From the NCBI GenBank assembly GCA_022711405.1, contig JAKLFC010000004.1:150811-214810 (forward strand): DNA of 64,000 nt. Reading direction: 5' to 3'. The DNA comes from Bacteroidota bacterium. Its GTDB lineage: Bacteria; Bacteroidota; Bacteroidia; Bacteroidales; JAGONC01. The notes beneath the pieces were generated by a model. It was not told the DNA's origin and did not search any database. It saw only the letters and a list, made by a program, of their open reading frames with translations. Positions 27,352 to 36,481 of this stretch are shown piece after piece (within the stretch, counting starts at the first letter, position 1; every line of letters begins with the position of its first letter). Both the position numbers and the translations under genes were made by a program.

Positions 27352-27493
27352 TTTCTTCGGAAGCGTTGGTGTAAAAATAGGAATATTCATGGCTGCGTGC
27401 AAGTTTTATTTGAAGATAGTCAGCGGCCTGTCCCTCATCACTACACTCCTCAGAACAGGCTGCTGACTGTTGACTGCTGACTGCTGACCAAAA

Positions 27494-29614
27494 TCACCGC
27501 TTCACCAGTTTCCCATTTACGGTCCGGTCCAACGTCTGCAACCGGTATAAATAGATCCCTGCCGGCAGGCCTGCAACATCCCACCGCACCACATGCTCCC
27601 CGGCAGGCAGCTTTTGATCCAGCAGCACCGCCACTTCACGGCCTTGTATATCATAGATTTTCAAGCTAACAGATCGACTATCGAAAATCGAAAATCGGAA
27701 ATCAACATTACCCCGGATTGGATTGGGCATAATGCTTAATCCAAACTCCTGCCCATTGTCTGCTATTCCTGTATAGATATCGTACCACACTTCCCAGCCC
27801 TGCCTTTGGTTCATTCCATTTGTCACAAACGCAAGGGCAAATTTTCCGCTTGTTGAAGTCACTGGCAAAGGCGGATCTTCATAATAACCGCTGATCTCAG
27901 CAAGCAGGGTCTGTGTGCCAGCATCATAAATTTTCAGTACATCTGCATTTTCCTCGGTATCAAAATAGTTGAAATACAGGGTGAGCGGATCAGTAATCCC
28001 GGGATTGATCATCCAGGTGCAGGAAGATGAATTGGAATAATGAAATGGACCGCTTCCATCGTTAAAGATTGCTGTCGGTGCAGTCATTTGGGTCATGCCA
28101 CTGCACCACACCGGGCGGCTGGTCTTGTAGTTAAGATAAAAACCGGGTGCTGTATTCGAACCATCAGTAATGAATTCAATGAAAACTTTGTTTCCCGTAG
28201 ATTCAATGTTTCCGGGAAGAATGCTGCCGCTCAATTCTGCCAGTAACGGGGCGCTGTTGTTTTCACCATCGTAGATAGATAGCCTGTCGTCATTATAAAG
28301 ATCGATCTGTTTTACCATCACAACGATCTTCGTCACCGAATCGAATTCGGTTTGCGGGGTAATCAGCCAGGATGCGCTGGTATTGTTCAGGTAGTTGTCT
28401 AACGGTCCGCTGCCATCGCAGATGGATCCTTCAAAATATGTTAAGGTATCAGCGCCTCCGCAATATTCCGGATAGGTGAACTGAAGTGTATCAGGGCAGA
28501 TAAAGGACGCTATGGATTGATTAAAGTTGAATCCCTGTATATTGTCAATGGTATAGTATCCATTGCTTGTTCCACCCCAGCCCAGGTTAAAATGAAAATA
28601 ATCCCCGTCCTGGTAACCGTCGCAAACAAAGGCATGTCCTGAGCCACTTGCCGGCTGCCCATCATAGTATACCGGGAATCCGTCATCGAGATTGCTTACC
28701 AGGATAGCTTTCCATTCATCATCGGGGACTGTATCTCTGTAAATCCATTGAAATGGAAAGAATTTTAAAAAATAATGAAGAGAATCCTCGAACGTGGGCG
28801 CCGATCCACCGGGATCATAATCCATGTGCATCGCAACCCCACAGTGATACAAATATTCAGCAATAGCCAGATTCACGGTCAACGGATCATCGCACATTTC
28901 ATCATACCGGTACCACGTATTCTCAAAATCGGCAGATTGAACGCCGTATTCGGGATGAGAAGGGGGAATATAGGAGGTATATCCCTGTCCGTGATCCGGC
29001 CAACGAAAGTAATAACCTATCTGCGCACAGGCGGTTGCTACACATCCTGCCCAGGTATGCCCGCCAGAACCTCCCGTTGGCGTATCGGGGCAATAATAAT
29101 TGTAGGGCCATCCCTGATCCCACAGCGTTGTCAGCAAGGGCTCAACCCCCTTACTTTCCTTGCCTGACTGGTTCAGATGAAAATCGTTGTTCAGGTAATA
29201 GGCCCATCTGCCTGTAAGACTGTTTTCCGGAACAAGTTGTTTTTCCCTCGCATATTTCACCTGCCCTGAATACTGGCTCACCCACCACTTTACATTGGGC
29301 GGCTGGTTTTCAATCCCAAAATCGTGTGTGAAGGAATACCCAAGCACCGGGTTCAGCCGGTCATCGGCAGAAACGATCACAAATCCGCCTTTGTTGATAT
29401 GGAAAACATAATAAAAATTCTGATTTCCATCGGTTTCAGTATAAACCGACCGGATGTTGAGCTGATCATACGAAACCAGTCGTTCAAACTGGTTGTATTT
29501 TTCAAAATAAAAATTCAGCGCCACTTTTTGCGCCTGCTCCGGGCTGATATTATCGGCAAAAAGGGTAAAGCTGTAAATGGCCGTCAAGACGAAAAGGTAA
29601 AATTTTATTTTCAT
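27494..29614 (-). CDS. C10-family cysteine peptidase (streptopain-like) with T9SS tail
   Basis: A 706-residue secreted peptidase. It has a signal peptide (KFYLFVLTAIYSFTLFA), a Spi-type propeptide (about 22-150, including FHINKGGFVIVSADDR) and a catalytic domain with Cys191 in WAGCVATACAQIGYY and His327 in GSGHAFVCDGY, followed by HFNLGWGG. Residues about 390-620 hold two CUB-like beta domains (LSIYDGENNSAPLLAELSG; LKIYDAGTQTLLAEISG). The tail IMPNPIRGNVDFRFS... GIYLYRLQTLDRTVNGKLVKR is a Por_Secre_tail for the type IX system. The same layout occurs in secreted C10 peptidases of Bacteroidota such as PrtT and interpain relatives. Export by T9SS and autoprocessing are expected. Confidence 0.92.
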   Translation of the reverse strand: MKIKFYLFVLTAIYSFTLFADNISPEQAQKVALNFYFEKYNQFERLVSYDQLNIRSVYTETDGNQNFYYVFHINKGGFVIVSADDRLNPVLGYSFTHDFGIENQPPNVKWWVSQYSGQVKYAREKQLVPENSLTGRWAYYLNNDFHLNQSGKESKGVEPLLTTLWDQGWPYNYYCPDTPTGGSGGHTWAGCVATACAQIGYYFRWPDHGQGYTSYIPPSHPEYGVQSADFENTWYRYDEMCDDPLTVNLAIAEYLYHCGVAMHMDYDPGGSAPTFEDSLHYFLKFFPFQWIYRDTVPDDEWKAILVSNLDDGFPVYYDGQPASGSGHAFVCDGYQDGDYFHFNLGWGGTSNGYYTIDNIQGFNFNQSIASFICPDTLQFTYPEYCGGADTLTYFEGSICDGSGPLDNYLNNTSASWLITPQTEFDSVTKIVVMVKQIDLYNDDRLSIYDGENNSAPLLAELSGSILPGNIESTGNKVFIEFITDGSNTAPGFYLNYKTSRPVWCSGMTQMTAPTAIFNDGSGPFHYSNSSSCTWMINPGITDPLTLYFNYFDTEENADVLKIYDAGTQTLLAEISGYYEDPPLPVTSTSGKFALAFVTNGMNQRQGWEVWYDIYTGIADNGQEFGLSIMPNPIRGNVDFRFSIFDSRSVSLKIYDIQGREVAVLLDQKLPAGEHVVRWDVAGLPAGIYLYRLQTLDRTVNGKLVKR

Positions 29615-29864
29615 AACGGTGAAATTTATAGGTTTATGAAAATTTAAAATTACCTCAGCGGAAAGGCAGGAATGAAATGAATATATGAACGCCGGGATTT
29701 ATTTCATGAATGCGGTGCTTTTTTAAAGGAATGCGTAAAGTTCATTGGAGAAAACCGTCACAAAATGGTCCGGACAAGCCAGGCTTTGAAAGATTGCCAG
29801 AAGTAGGTCTCTTTTCCGGTGCCACGGGCAAGATCGGAATTTGCGGAATATCGGAAAGTTTTTT

Positions 29865-29893
29865 ATATAATTTCCCAATTTGGGAAATTATAT
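29865..29893. promoter_or_regulatory. 14-bp inverted-repeat operator upstream of higBA
   Basis: ATATAATTTCCCAA, one base, TTGGGAAATTATAT: a perfect 14-bp inverted repeat 19 bases before the toxin start codon. Antitoxins of the HigA type bind such palindromes to autorepress, so this is the probable operator overlapping the promoter. Confidence 0.75.
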
Positions 29894-29912
29894 TTATTTT
29901 GTAAAAAAAACG

Positions 29913-30206
29913 ATGAGGGTGATTTCGAAAAGGATGCTCAGGGAATTCTGGGAGGCGCATCCGGATTGTAAAGAGCATTTGAAGGCATGGCACAACGAGG
30001 CTGAAAAAGCCTCATGGCAAGCACCTGAACATATCAGAAAAGACTATCCTTCTGCCAGTATCCTGAAATCAAAACGGTTCATTTTTAATATAATAGGTAA
30101 TACGCACCGATTGATCGTAAGGATAAACTATGAGTACGGCCTGGTTTGGATCAGGTTCATCGGAACACACAAAGATTATAACAAAATTGACGCTAACAAT
30201 AGATAA
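29913..30206 (+). CDS. higB: HigB-type mRNA interferase toxin
   Basis: 97 residues of the RelE/HigB superfamily (PF09907 type). Visible landmarks are the N-terminal MRVISKRMLREFWEAHPDC, then WHNEAEKASW, RFIFNIIGNTHRLIVRINYEYG and the C-terminal VWIRFIGTHKDYNKID. It would cleave mRNA on the ribosome. I took the ATG at 29913, not the upstream Met in the same frame, because it follows the operator palindrome and opens at the conserved N-terminus. The antitoxin begins one base after its stop codon, in the toxin-first order of higBA. Confidence 0.93.
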   Translation: MRVISKRMLREFWEAHPDCKEHLKAWHNEAEKASWQAPEHIRKDYPSASILKSKRFIFNIIGNTHRLIVRINYEYGLVWIRFIGTHKDYNKIDANNR

Positions 30207-30207
30207 G

Positions 30208-30564
30208 GTGAAAACGAAAATCATTAAGACTCAGGCAGAATATGACCAGGCACTCCAAATGCTTGAAACGATCATTGATGCAAAACCCGGTACACCTGAA
30301 GGTGACGAGCTTGAACTGCTGGCCCTGCTCATCGACAACTATGAAAAGGAGCATTTCCCTGTCGACCTTCCAGACCCAATCGAAGCCATTAAACTCAGGA
30401 TGGAGCAGCTTGGTTACACTGACTGTGACCTGGCGAAAGTGCTGGGATCTCGAAGCCGTGTTTCAGAGATCATGAACAGGAAGCGAAAATTGTCCATCTC
30501 CATGATACGGAGATTGAATAAAGATCTGCATATCCCGGCAGACGTGCTGATCCAGGATTATTGA
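30208..30564 (+). CDS. higA: HigA-type antitoxin with XRE helix-turn-helix
   Basis: 118 residues from a GTG start at 30208, one base after the toxin stop. The open frame extends into the toxin gene, but the sequence upstream of the GTG is out-of-frame toxin coding. The N-terminal half (KTKIIKTQAEYDQALQMLETI, GTPEGDELELLALLIDNYE) is the usual HigA toxin-neutralising region. The HTH is at about 70-105 (LGYTDCDLAKVLGSRSRVSEIMNRKRKLS). It should neutralise HigB and repress the operon at the 29865-29893 palindrome. Confidence 0.92.
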   Translation: MKTKIIKTQAEYDQALQMLETIIDAKPGTPEGDELELLALLIDNYEKEHFPVDLPDPIEAIKLRMEQLGYTDCDLAKVLGSRSRVSEIMNRKRKLSISMIRRLNKDLHIPADVLIQDY

Positions 30565-30572
30565 GAAGCTGA

Positions 30573-30958
30573 CTAATATTTCACAACCTTCGCCGTTTCA
30601 GTCATTAGTCGCTTGTCCTGGGGGCGAGGCCCGTAGGATTGGTTGTTAGTCGTCAATTGGTAGATGTAGATGCCGGAAGGTATAGTGCTCGTATCCCACC
30701 GGACCTCACGTTCCCCGGGATGCAGCTTCTCCTAGTTGACCACCTCCGATGGAGGTCAATACGCTTAATCCATTCAAGTTGTTGATAGTAGATCCTGAGA
30801 TCGTAACATCCCCCTCAATCTCCGTACACCCCTGGTAATTGGTGGGGAAATCATCAATTTCTTCCTGTGTTGAAAAGGTGATTCCTTCGGGTCGACAGGA
30901 CTGGGCGATTGAAGAGTGAAGCGTGTAAAGTGAATAGGAATAAGATCAGCTTTTTCAA
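30573..30958 (-). pseudogene. Decayed T9SS-exported L-domain protein
   Basis: Three fragments read on the minus strand. From TTG at 30958 a signal-like KKLILFLFTLHASLF appears. In another frame follows AQSC...GITFSTQEEIDDFPTNY and GDVTISGSTINNLNGLS, a receptor-L-domain-like segment common in Bacteroidota surface proteins. After a deletion near 30730 the frame runs into KLHPGEREVRWDTSTIPSG and IYIYQL, a Por_Secre_tail that ends at the stop codon 30573-30575. A short stretch inside the tail (encoding YGPRPQDKR) contains CTTGTCCTGGG, as in the dispersed repeat at 9599, suggesting an insertion. The frameshift, the missing middle and the intact ends make this a gene remnant. Confidence 0.75.
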
Positions 30959-30975
30959 GTCTGTTGGATTTTTTT

Positions 30976-31020
30976 GTTTGGAATTTGTACCCTGGAATTT
31001 GTATCTTGGAATTTGGGATT
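30976..31020. repeat. TGGAATTTG repeat array, 3' flank of second S74 gene
   Basis: Three TGGAATTTG units with short spacers ending at the S74 stop codon, as at 21397-21450. Confidence 0.7.
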
Positions 31021-34000
31021 TATTTCTGTTCCTCCTCCTTTAACCGCTTCACCTCCTCCTGCAGCGCCTCAATGCTCCTTTGCTGCTCCTCGATCATCGC
31101 CTGCTGCTCCTGGATGGCTTTCACCAGCGGCACGACGAACTCGGCGTAGCGTAGCCCGTAGTGTCCATCCGGATTCTGCGGCGCATCCACGCCGCTGAAG
31201 TCATACCCGATCGCCCGGGCCGCAGCCTCCACTTCCTGGGCAACAAATCCGGTGTAGACGATCTTTTCCCTGGCCAGCCGGCCTTCGATATCCTCCGGGG
31301 ACTCCGCCCTGGGCATTTCACCTTCCCGCAGGATTGCGGGCGTGTTCTTGTTCAGATCCGCGTTCAAAGAGGTAACATCAAGCGTATAGGTGACAGGCCT
31401 GAGATGAGTGATGAATTCAAGGCCGGGGACATCCTCGCGGACATTTTTTTTATACCGGCCATCCGAAAAGTTTGTCCAGTTGGCATAACCTCCGATGCTT
31501 GTAACATTCGCATTGCCAATGACCGCTTTGTTGGAAGCATTCACCCTGGCTTCGTACCCCAGCGCCATGCAGTTGGAAAATCCGTTGGCGGTAGGGTATG
31601 CCTTGTACCCAAGGAAAGTTCCGTTGCTAAACGTATATGTATCCCCGGCGGAATATCCGACAGCAGTGTTAAAATCTGAGTTGATGTAATAACAAGTATA
31701 GGATCCCACAGCTGTATTATAATCATGGGTGCTATTACTATACAAAGCTGCCAGGCCAACAGCAGTGTTAAAGTCCCCTTCGGAATTTGAGTATAAAGCA
31801 CCTGTTCCCAAAGCGGTATTATCGATTCCGGTCGTATTGGAATAAAGTGCCTGGAAACCAAGGGCGGTATTTTTGGATCCGGTTGTATTGTACCGAAGTG
31901 CTTTGGACCCGATGGCTGTATTTCCTGTCGCTTCGTCGGTATTGGTCACATTGAGTCCGTTCTTGTATAGAGCACTATCTCCGATGGCCACCAGATTACT
32001 TCTATCTGTATTTTCATACAAAGCCCTTGTCCCGATGGCCACATTGGAATAGCCGGTCGTATTGTTATACAGAGCAGCTCTACCGATGGCATGGTTGTTA
32101 CTTCCTGTCGTGTTAGCACGAAGTGCCTGGGGTCCATAAGCCTGGTTACCCGAACCCGTTGAATTGGAAAACAGGGATTGGTGTCCATTAGCTGTATTCC
32201 ATGTTCCGGTCGTATTGGTTTGCAACGCCTGATTTCCCGTGGCTGTATTCCTGTACCCTGTCGTATTATTCAAAAGAGCCCTGGACCCAATGGCTGTATT
32301 TGCTGTAGCATGGTCGGAAGATGACGCACCCAGGCCGTTGTAGTACAGGGCGCTGTCACCCACAGCCACGAGGTTGCTGCGGTTTGTATTGCCTGCCAAT
32401 GCGCATAGTCCGATGGCTACATTGAAATAACCGGTCGTGTTATCCCTGAGTGCTTCGTTGCCTTGAGCAGTATTGTAGCAACCGCTTGTATTGGAGTTAA
32501 GTACGGAACATCCGGTGCCCGTGTTCCTGATTCCACTGGTGTTTGCGGCAAGTGCCTCATCACCTATGGCCGTATTGTACCGGCCGGTGTTGGATGAAGC
32601 TGCACCGCTTCCCTTAAGTGCCTGGCATCCAACGGCCGTATTGTAGGTATATCTGGTATCTGTTTCCCTGCTGTCCGCAAAGTACATTGCCTCATAGCCA
32701 AGGGCTGTGCTACGGCCGTTTCCTTTATTATACATGAGGGCTCCTTTTCCAACTGCAGTGCTAAAATCTCCGGTTGTATTGAAATACAGCGCCTGAAATC
32801 CGCATGCGGCATTCTCAAAACCCTGGGTATTATTACTTAGAGCAGCAGATCCAACGGCAGTGTTCTTGTCACCGGTGGTGTTATCACTAAGAGCAAAGGC
32901 ACCATTGGCTGTATTATCATTGGTTGTCGTGTTTGAGTACAGTGCCTTATATCCGGTAGCAGTATTATATGACCCTACCGTATTGGCATAGAGTGCTTTG
33001 GAGCCGATGCCAACATTAGCCACTGCATTATATGTGTCAGTGTGGTACAAGGCGCTGTCACCGATTGCTACGAGGTTACGCTGGACAGTATTGCTGTATA
33101 AAGCTCCGATTCCGATCGCGACATTTGAATAACCCGTGGTGTTGGAAAAAAGGGCGGTGTGGCCGATGGCTGTGTTATTGTCACCTGTCGTGTTATAATA
33201 GAGTGCATCCAATCCGCTCGCGGTGTTGTTACTCCCGGTCGTATTTAAACGCAGCGCGCCGACTCCGCTGGCAGTGTTACGTTTACCATCGGTGTTGGCA
33301 TCCAGTGCCCTGGCTCCGCTGGCAGTGTTGTAATCGCCGGTCGTATTGGAAGAGAGAGCCTGATCCCCGACCGCCGTATTGTACCGGCCGGTATTATTGC
33401 CCGCCGGACTGCTTCCCATGAGGGCTTCATAACCCACCGCCGTGTTGTAGGTTTCCCGGCCCTCTGTCCGGTCATCAGCAAATAGCATCGCCTGGTGTCC
33501 GATGGCAGTGCTGCGACTGTTTGCCCTGTTGTTGTACAGTGCACTAAAGCCAATGGCAATATTCGTGTTCCCACCCGTGTTATTGGCAAGTGCACGATCT
33601 CCGACCGCCGTATTGCACCAGCCGATCGAATTGTCGACAAGTGCTGAATTTCCAATGGCCGTGTTACGGAAGCCGGTCGTGTTCGTGTAAAGTGCCGAAG
33701 AACCAAAAGCCGCGTTTTCATAACCTGTCGTGTTGGAAGCAAGTGCTCCACCTCCAAATGCACTGTTGCTGTAACCGGACGAGTTGGATTTAAGTGCATC
33801 CACACCAAAAGCACTGTTTACGTGACCGGTGGAGTTAAGGGATAGAGCATGATACCCCAAAGCGGTGTTATTAAATCCAGTAGTGTTGGAGGAAAGTGCC
33901 TGGATCCCAAACGAATGATTGGCGTTTCCCGGGTTGATCTCTCCGGCCGGGAGATTGTTCACCCTGAACTTCAATGGCTGATCATCCGTGGTCCCAAGGA

Positions 34001-34691
34001 AATTCACCGCCGGATTAGTGCCGCTGTTGCCGGTCAGCGACCAGCCATCTGTCCCTCCGCCAGAGGTAACCGTCGCGGGAATCCACTGTGAGCCGTTCCA
34101 TTGCAGTACCTGTTCCGTGGCAGGTGCTGCGGCCGATATCGGCCGTCCCTGGATGCCTGTTACAATAAGTGTTTCACTTCCCGAGGCATCACCGGTGTGG
34201 CTGGCATTGGGAGCAGTATTAGTGATCTGATGATCTGTAATATCGATCCCGGATCCAGCCGTATACTCCTGGCCGGTCTTTTCACTGAACAGGGCATAGG
34301 GGACCGACACCAGCTGGGTGGTGCCCATGGGAATATAAGCTGTTCCCCCTGCAGGATCGAGTTCCAGCTCGAGGTAATATGAACCGGATTCCCATGCAAT
34401 ATCGGGGAAACTGCCGGTGATCACCGTCCCAGTACCGATCTGCAGGTTGACCAGCCCCAGGGGGCTTGTCACGGCAGAATGCGTTTCGCCATAGACCACG
34501 GGGCCAGCATCGCTTCCCTGTCGGATGTTAACCAGGATGGCCACCATCTGGTCGGCCATGGGTTCACCGCCGGCATTTCGCACAATGGCCTGATAATTAA
34601 TGGATTGTGGTGCCTGCGCCCTGGATGAAAGGTTCATGGTCATGACCATTCCGGTCATGAGGGCGATGATCAGAAATAAATGATTTTTCAT
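31020..34691 (-). CDS. S74 (endosialidase chaperone) repeat protein, paralogue 2
   Basis: A 1223-residue paralogue of the protein at 21451-24273, with matching signal peptide (LFLIIALMTGMVMTMNLSS), N-terminal domain (APQSINYQAIVRNAGGEPM) and S74 chaperone with coiled coil. The C-terminal 200 residues are nearly identical in both. It differs mainly in carrying more 17-residue repeats (for example NTASGVGALRLNTTGSN), so it would form a longer fibre. The repeats are 51 bases at DNA level and invite slippage or recombination. The chaperone start SDGRYKKNVREDV implies self-cleavage after trimerisation. No phage gene is nearby, so a tail-fibre origin is unlikely. Role unknown; a surface adhesin is one possibility. 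Confidence 0.85.
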   Translation of the reverse strand: MKNHLFLIIALMTGMVMTMNLSSRAQAPQSINYQAIVRNAGGEPMADQMVAILVNIRQGSDAGPVVYGETHSAVTSPLGLVNLQIGTGTVITGSFPDIAWESGSYYLELELDPAGGTAYIPMGTTQLVSVPYALFSEKTGQEYTAGSGIDITDHQITNTAPNASHTGDASGSETLIVTGIQGRPISAAAPATEQVLQWNGSQWIPATVTSGGGTDGWSLTGNSGTNPAVNFLGTTDDQPLKFRVNNLPAGEINPGNANHSFGIQALSSNTTGFNNTALGYHALSLNSTGHVNSAFGVDALKSNSSGYSNSAFGGGALASNTTGYENAAFGSSALYTNTTGFRNTAIGNSALVDNSIGWCNTAVGDRALANNTGGNTNIAIGFSALYNNRANSRSTAIGHQAMLFADDRTEGRETYNTAVGYEALMGSSPAGNNTGRYNTAVGDQALSSNTTGDYNTASGARALDANTDGKRNTASGVGALRLNTTGSNNTASGLDALYYNTTGDNNTAIGHTALFSNTTGYSNVAIGIGALYSNTVQRNLVAIGDSALYHTDTYNAVANVGIGSKALYANTVGSYNTATGYKALYSNTTTNDNTANGAFALSDNTTGDKNTAVGSAALSNNTQGFENAACGFQALYFNTTGDFSTAVGKGALMYNKGNGRSTALGYEAMYFADSRETDTRYTYNTAVGCQALKGSGAASSNTGRYNTAIGDEALAANTSGIRNTGTGCSVLNSNTSGCYNTAQGNEALRDNTTGYFNVAIGLCALAGNTNRSNLVAVGDSALYYNGLGASSSDHATANTAIGSRALLNNTTGYRNTATGNQALQTNTTGTWNTANGHQSLFSNSTGSGNQAYGPQALRANTTGSNNHAIGRAALYNNTTGYSNVAIGTRALYENTDRSNLVAIGDSALYKNGLNVTNTDEATGNTAIGSKALRYNTTGSKNTALGFQALYSNTTGIDNTALGTGALYSNSEGDFNTAVGLAALYSNSTHDYNTAVGSYTCYYINSDFNTAVGYSAGDTYTFSNGTFLGYKAYPTANGFSNCMALGYEARVNASNKAVIGNANVTSIGGYANWTNFSDGRYKKNVREDVPGLEFITHLRPVTYTLDVTSLNADLNKNTPAILREGEMPRAESPEDIEGRLAREKIVYTGFVAQEVEAAARAIGYDFSGVDAPQNPDGHYGLRYAEFVVPLVKAIQEQQAMIEEQQRSIEALQEEVKRLKEEEQK

Positions 34692-34731
34692 GATGCAAAT
34701 GATTGATATGTAGAAAAGGAAAATGAGGTTC

Positions 34732-34771
34732 TAAATGTACAACAATAGTTTGGCAATGTCAATATTAATTG
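34732..34771 (-). promoter_or_regulatory. Candidate promoter of S74 paralogue 2
   Basis: TTG, 20 bases, TACATTTA on the minus strand, followed by TAGAAC. It matches the region upstream of paralogue 1 base for base over most of its length. The palindrome at -33 is imperfect here (CAATTAATATTG on the minus strand). Confidence 0.6.
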
Positions 34772-34810
34772 TCATTTAGATTAGCAGAAAGAAAAAAACG
34801 GGGGAACAGC

Positions 34811-34840
34811 CTGGAATTTGTATTCTGGAATTTGGGTTTT
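34811..34840. repeat. TGGAATTTG repeat array, 5' flank of second S74 gene
   Basis: Two units preceded by GGGAACAGC, mirroring 24391-24445. It lies between the S74 promoter and the end of the DASS permease gene. Confidence 0.65.
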
Positions 34841-34850
34841 GCCCGAAGGG

Positions 34851-36458
34851 CTAAAACACTCCGTTCGGTGTGATCCCCACCACACGGAACCAGGTCTCTC
34901 CCGCCAGGATGATCACCAGCCAGGAGATCACCATCATGGCGATGCCATACTTCATCGTGTCGGTAAACGAGTACATGTCCGTCTCGTACAGAAGAGCGGC
35001 AGGCTTGCTGTTGAATGGGAAGACGTACACGTGCTCGATCATGAAAGCGGTGGGCAGCGCCAGGCTGATCACATCGTACCCGAACCGACCCGCGATGCCG
35101 ATGGCAATGGGGACAAAGATCATGGCGCGCATGGCCGTAGACTGGAAAATCAATCCGCTGAACGCCATGACTCCTGTCATCAATACATACAATACCCAGA
35201 AGGGAGTGTGCCCCCCTACACCAAACTGATCAAAAATGGCATTGACACTGATGGACGGCAGATCGGTAAGAGAGAGACCGGAACCCAGGGCATATGCGCC
35301 CGCTGAGAAAAGCATGAGGTGCCAGGGGATCTCCACGTCGTTCCATTTTACGATCCCGATGCGTGGTGTCAGTGCAATGATTGCTCCCACAAACGCAACA
35401 ACCGTCGCACTGATGCCGTGCAGACGGTCGGTGGCCCAGAAACCCAGGATCAGGGAGAAGATGATTAGGGCTTTAACCTCCTGAGTGCTTAGTTTTCCCA
35501 GTCTCCTGTATTCCTGGCGCAGACGCTCCATCCCTCCTTCGATCTGCGGTCTGCGTTCTTCGGGCGAAAGAGGGAAGAATACCTTCATGGCCAGCAGATA
35601 ACCGATGAGCATTATTCCAACCATTACAGGGAACATCGCCATGAGCCAGTCGCCATAGAAGATCTTTCCCCCGATAGCGCCGCCGATGATGGCAACAGCC
35701 AGCAGATTTGCCCCTGAACCTGTCATATATACCCCAGCTCCGAGATTAATCTGCAGGAGGTTCTGTAAAACCAGGCTTCGCCCGAAATTTCTTTTTCCTT
35801 CACCGGGTCTGGCTCCGTAAATGGCCGAGATCACCATAAATATGGGTAGCATGATCGCGGCCTTTCCTGTGGTAGAGGAAATGCATGCAGACAATATCGT
35901 ATTGATGGCCAGAAAACTCAGAAAGACTGATCCGGCACTCTTGCCAAATTTCAACAGAAACCACAGGGCAAAACGCTTTGCCAGACCTGTGGTCACCAGC
36001 ATGCTTGCAAGCACGAACGACATGATGTTAAGCCACATTACGGGATGTCCCAGCTGTGCCAGTGCCTCCTTTTCAGGCACGACCTTGCAGAGAATGATGC
36101 TGATGATCACGATGAGTGAGGTCAGGTAATTGGGAATGGCATTGGTGAGCCAGAGCAGGATGCTGGCTGCAAATATTGCCAGCATAAGGTGATTGCTTCT
36201 CGAAAATGCTTCAGATCCTAATGTTTGAAATGCTTCCCTGGCCTCTTCTGAAATGATCCGTGCAGGATCAATGTCGGTCAGGAAAGGCAATTGTGTGAAA
36301 AACCCCAGAATGATAAAAGCCAGCAATGCAACAGGTGGACCAAGAATCGCCAGCCACCGTTCAAATTTCGACTTCTCCCTCCTGGGGAGCTTATCAATCC
36401 GGTACTGATGCATATCCAAAGGATCATACACAGCCTTAGGGAGCTTATTTTCTTCCAT
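34851..36458 (-). CDS. SLC13/DASS-family sodium-anion symporter
   Basis: A 535-residue membrane protein with about eleven helices, of the divalent anion:Na+ symporter family (dicarboxylates, sulfate or phosphate). The first helix reads LALLAFIILGFFTQLPF. Typical segments are ISSTTGKAAIMLPIFM (SNT-like signature in the first half) and FQSTAMRAMIFVPIAIG in the second. About 50 soluble residues precede the first helix. It is last in a three-gene operon with a CYTH phosphatase (23-base gap) and an unknown protein. That company, with Pit, PhoU and OprP homologues close by, makes phosphate a candidate substrate. Confidence 0.87.
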   Translation of the reverse strand: MEENKLPKAVYDPLDMHQYRIDKLPRREKSKFERWLAILGPPVALLAFIILGFFTQLPFLTDIDPARIISEEAREAFQTLGSEAFSRSNHLMLAIFAASILLWLTNAIPNYLTSLIVIISIILCKVVPEKEALAQLGHPVMWLNIMSFVLASMLVTTGLAKRFALWFLLKFGKSAGSVFLSFLAINTILSACISSTTGKAAIMLPIFMVISAIYGARPGEGKRNFGRSLVLQNLLQINLGAGVYMTGSGANLLAVAIIGGAIGGKIFYGDWLMAMFPVMVGIMLIGYLLAMKVFFPLSPEERRPQIEGGMERLRQEYRRLGKLSTQEVKALIIFSLILGFWATDRLHGISATVVAFVGAIIALTPRIGIVKWNDVEIPWHLMLFSAGAYALGSGLSLTDLPSISVNAIFDQFGVGGHTPFWVLYVLMTGVMAFSGLIFQSTAMRAMIFVPIAIGIAGRFGYDVISLALPTAFMIEHVYVFPFNSKPAALLYETDMYSFTDTMKYGIAMMVISWLVIILAGETWFRVVGITPNGVF

Positions 36459-36481
36459 AGATGATTTTTTGTCGTATCAGA

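Noticed and set aside
27403..27493. Short CTGCTGACTGTTGACTG tandem between the response regulator and C10 peptidase
   Set aside because: A few degenerate units of simple sequence, too short to call a regulatory or mobile element.
31400..33950. Regular 51-base repeats that could suggest a CRISPR array
   Set aside because: They are in frame, encode the 17-residue repeats of the S74 protein, and vary throughout instead of alternating identical repeats with unique spacers.
21451..34691. S74 chaperone domains as evidence of a prophage tail-fibre region
   Set aside because: No terminase, capsid, tail, lysis or integrase gene is present, and both proteins carry Sec-type signal peptides.
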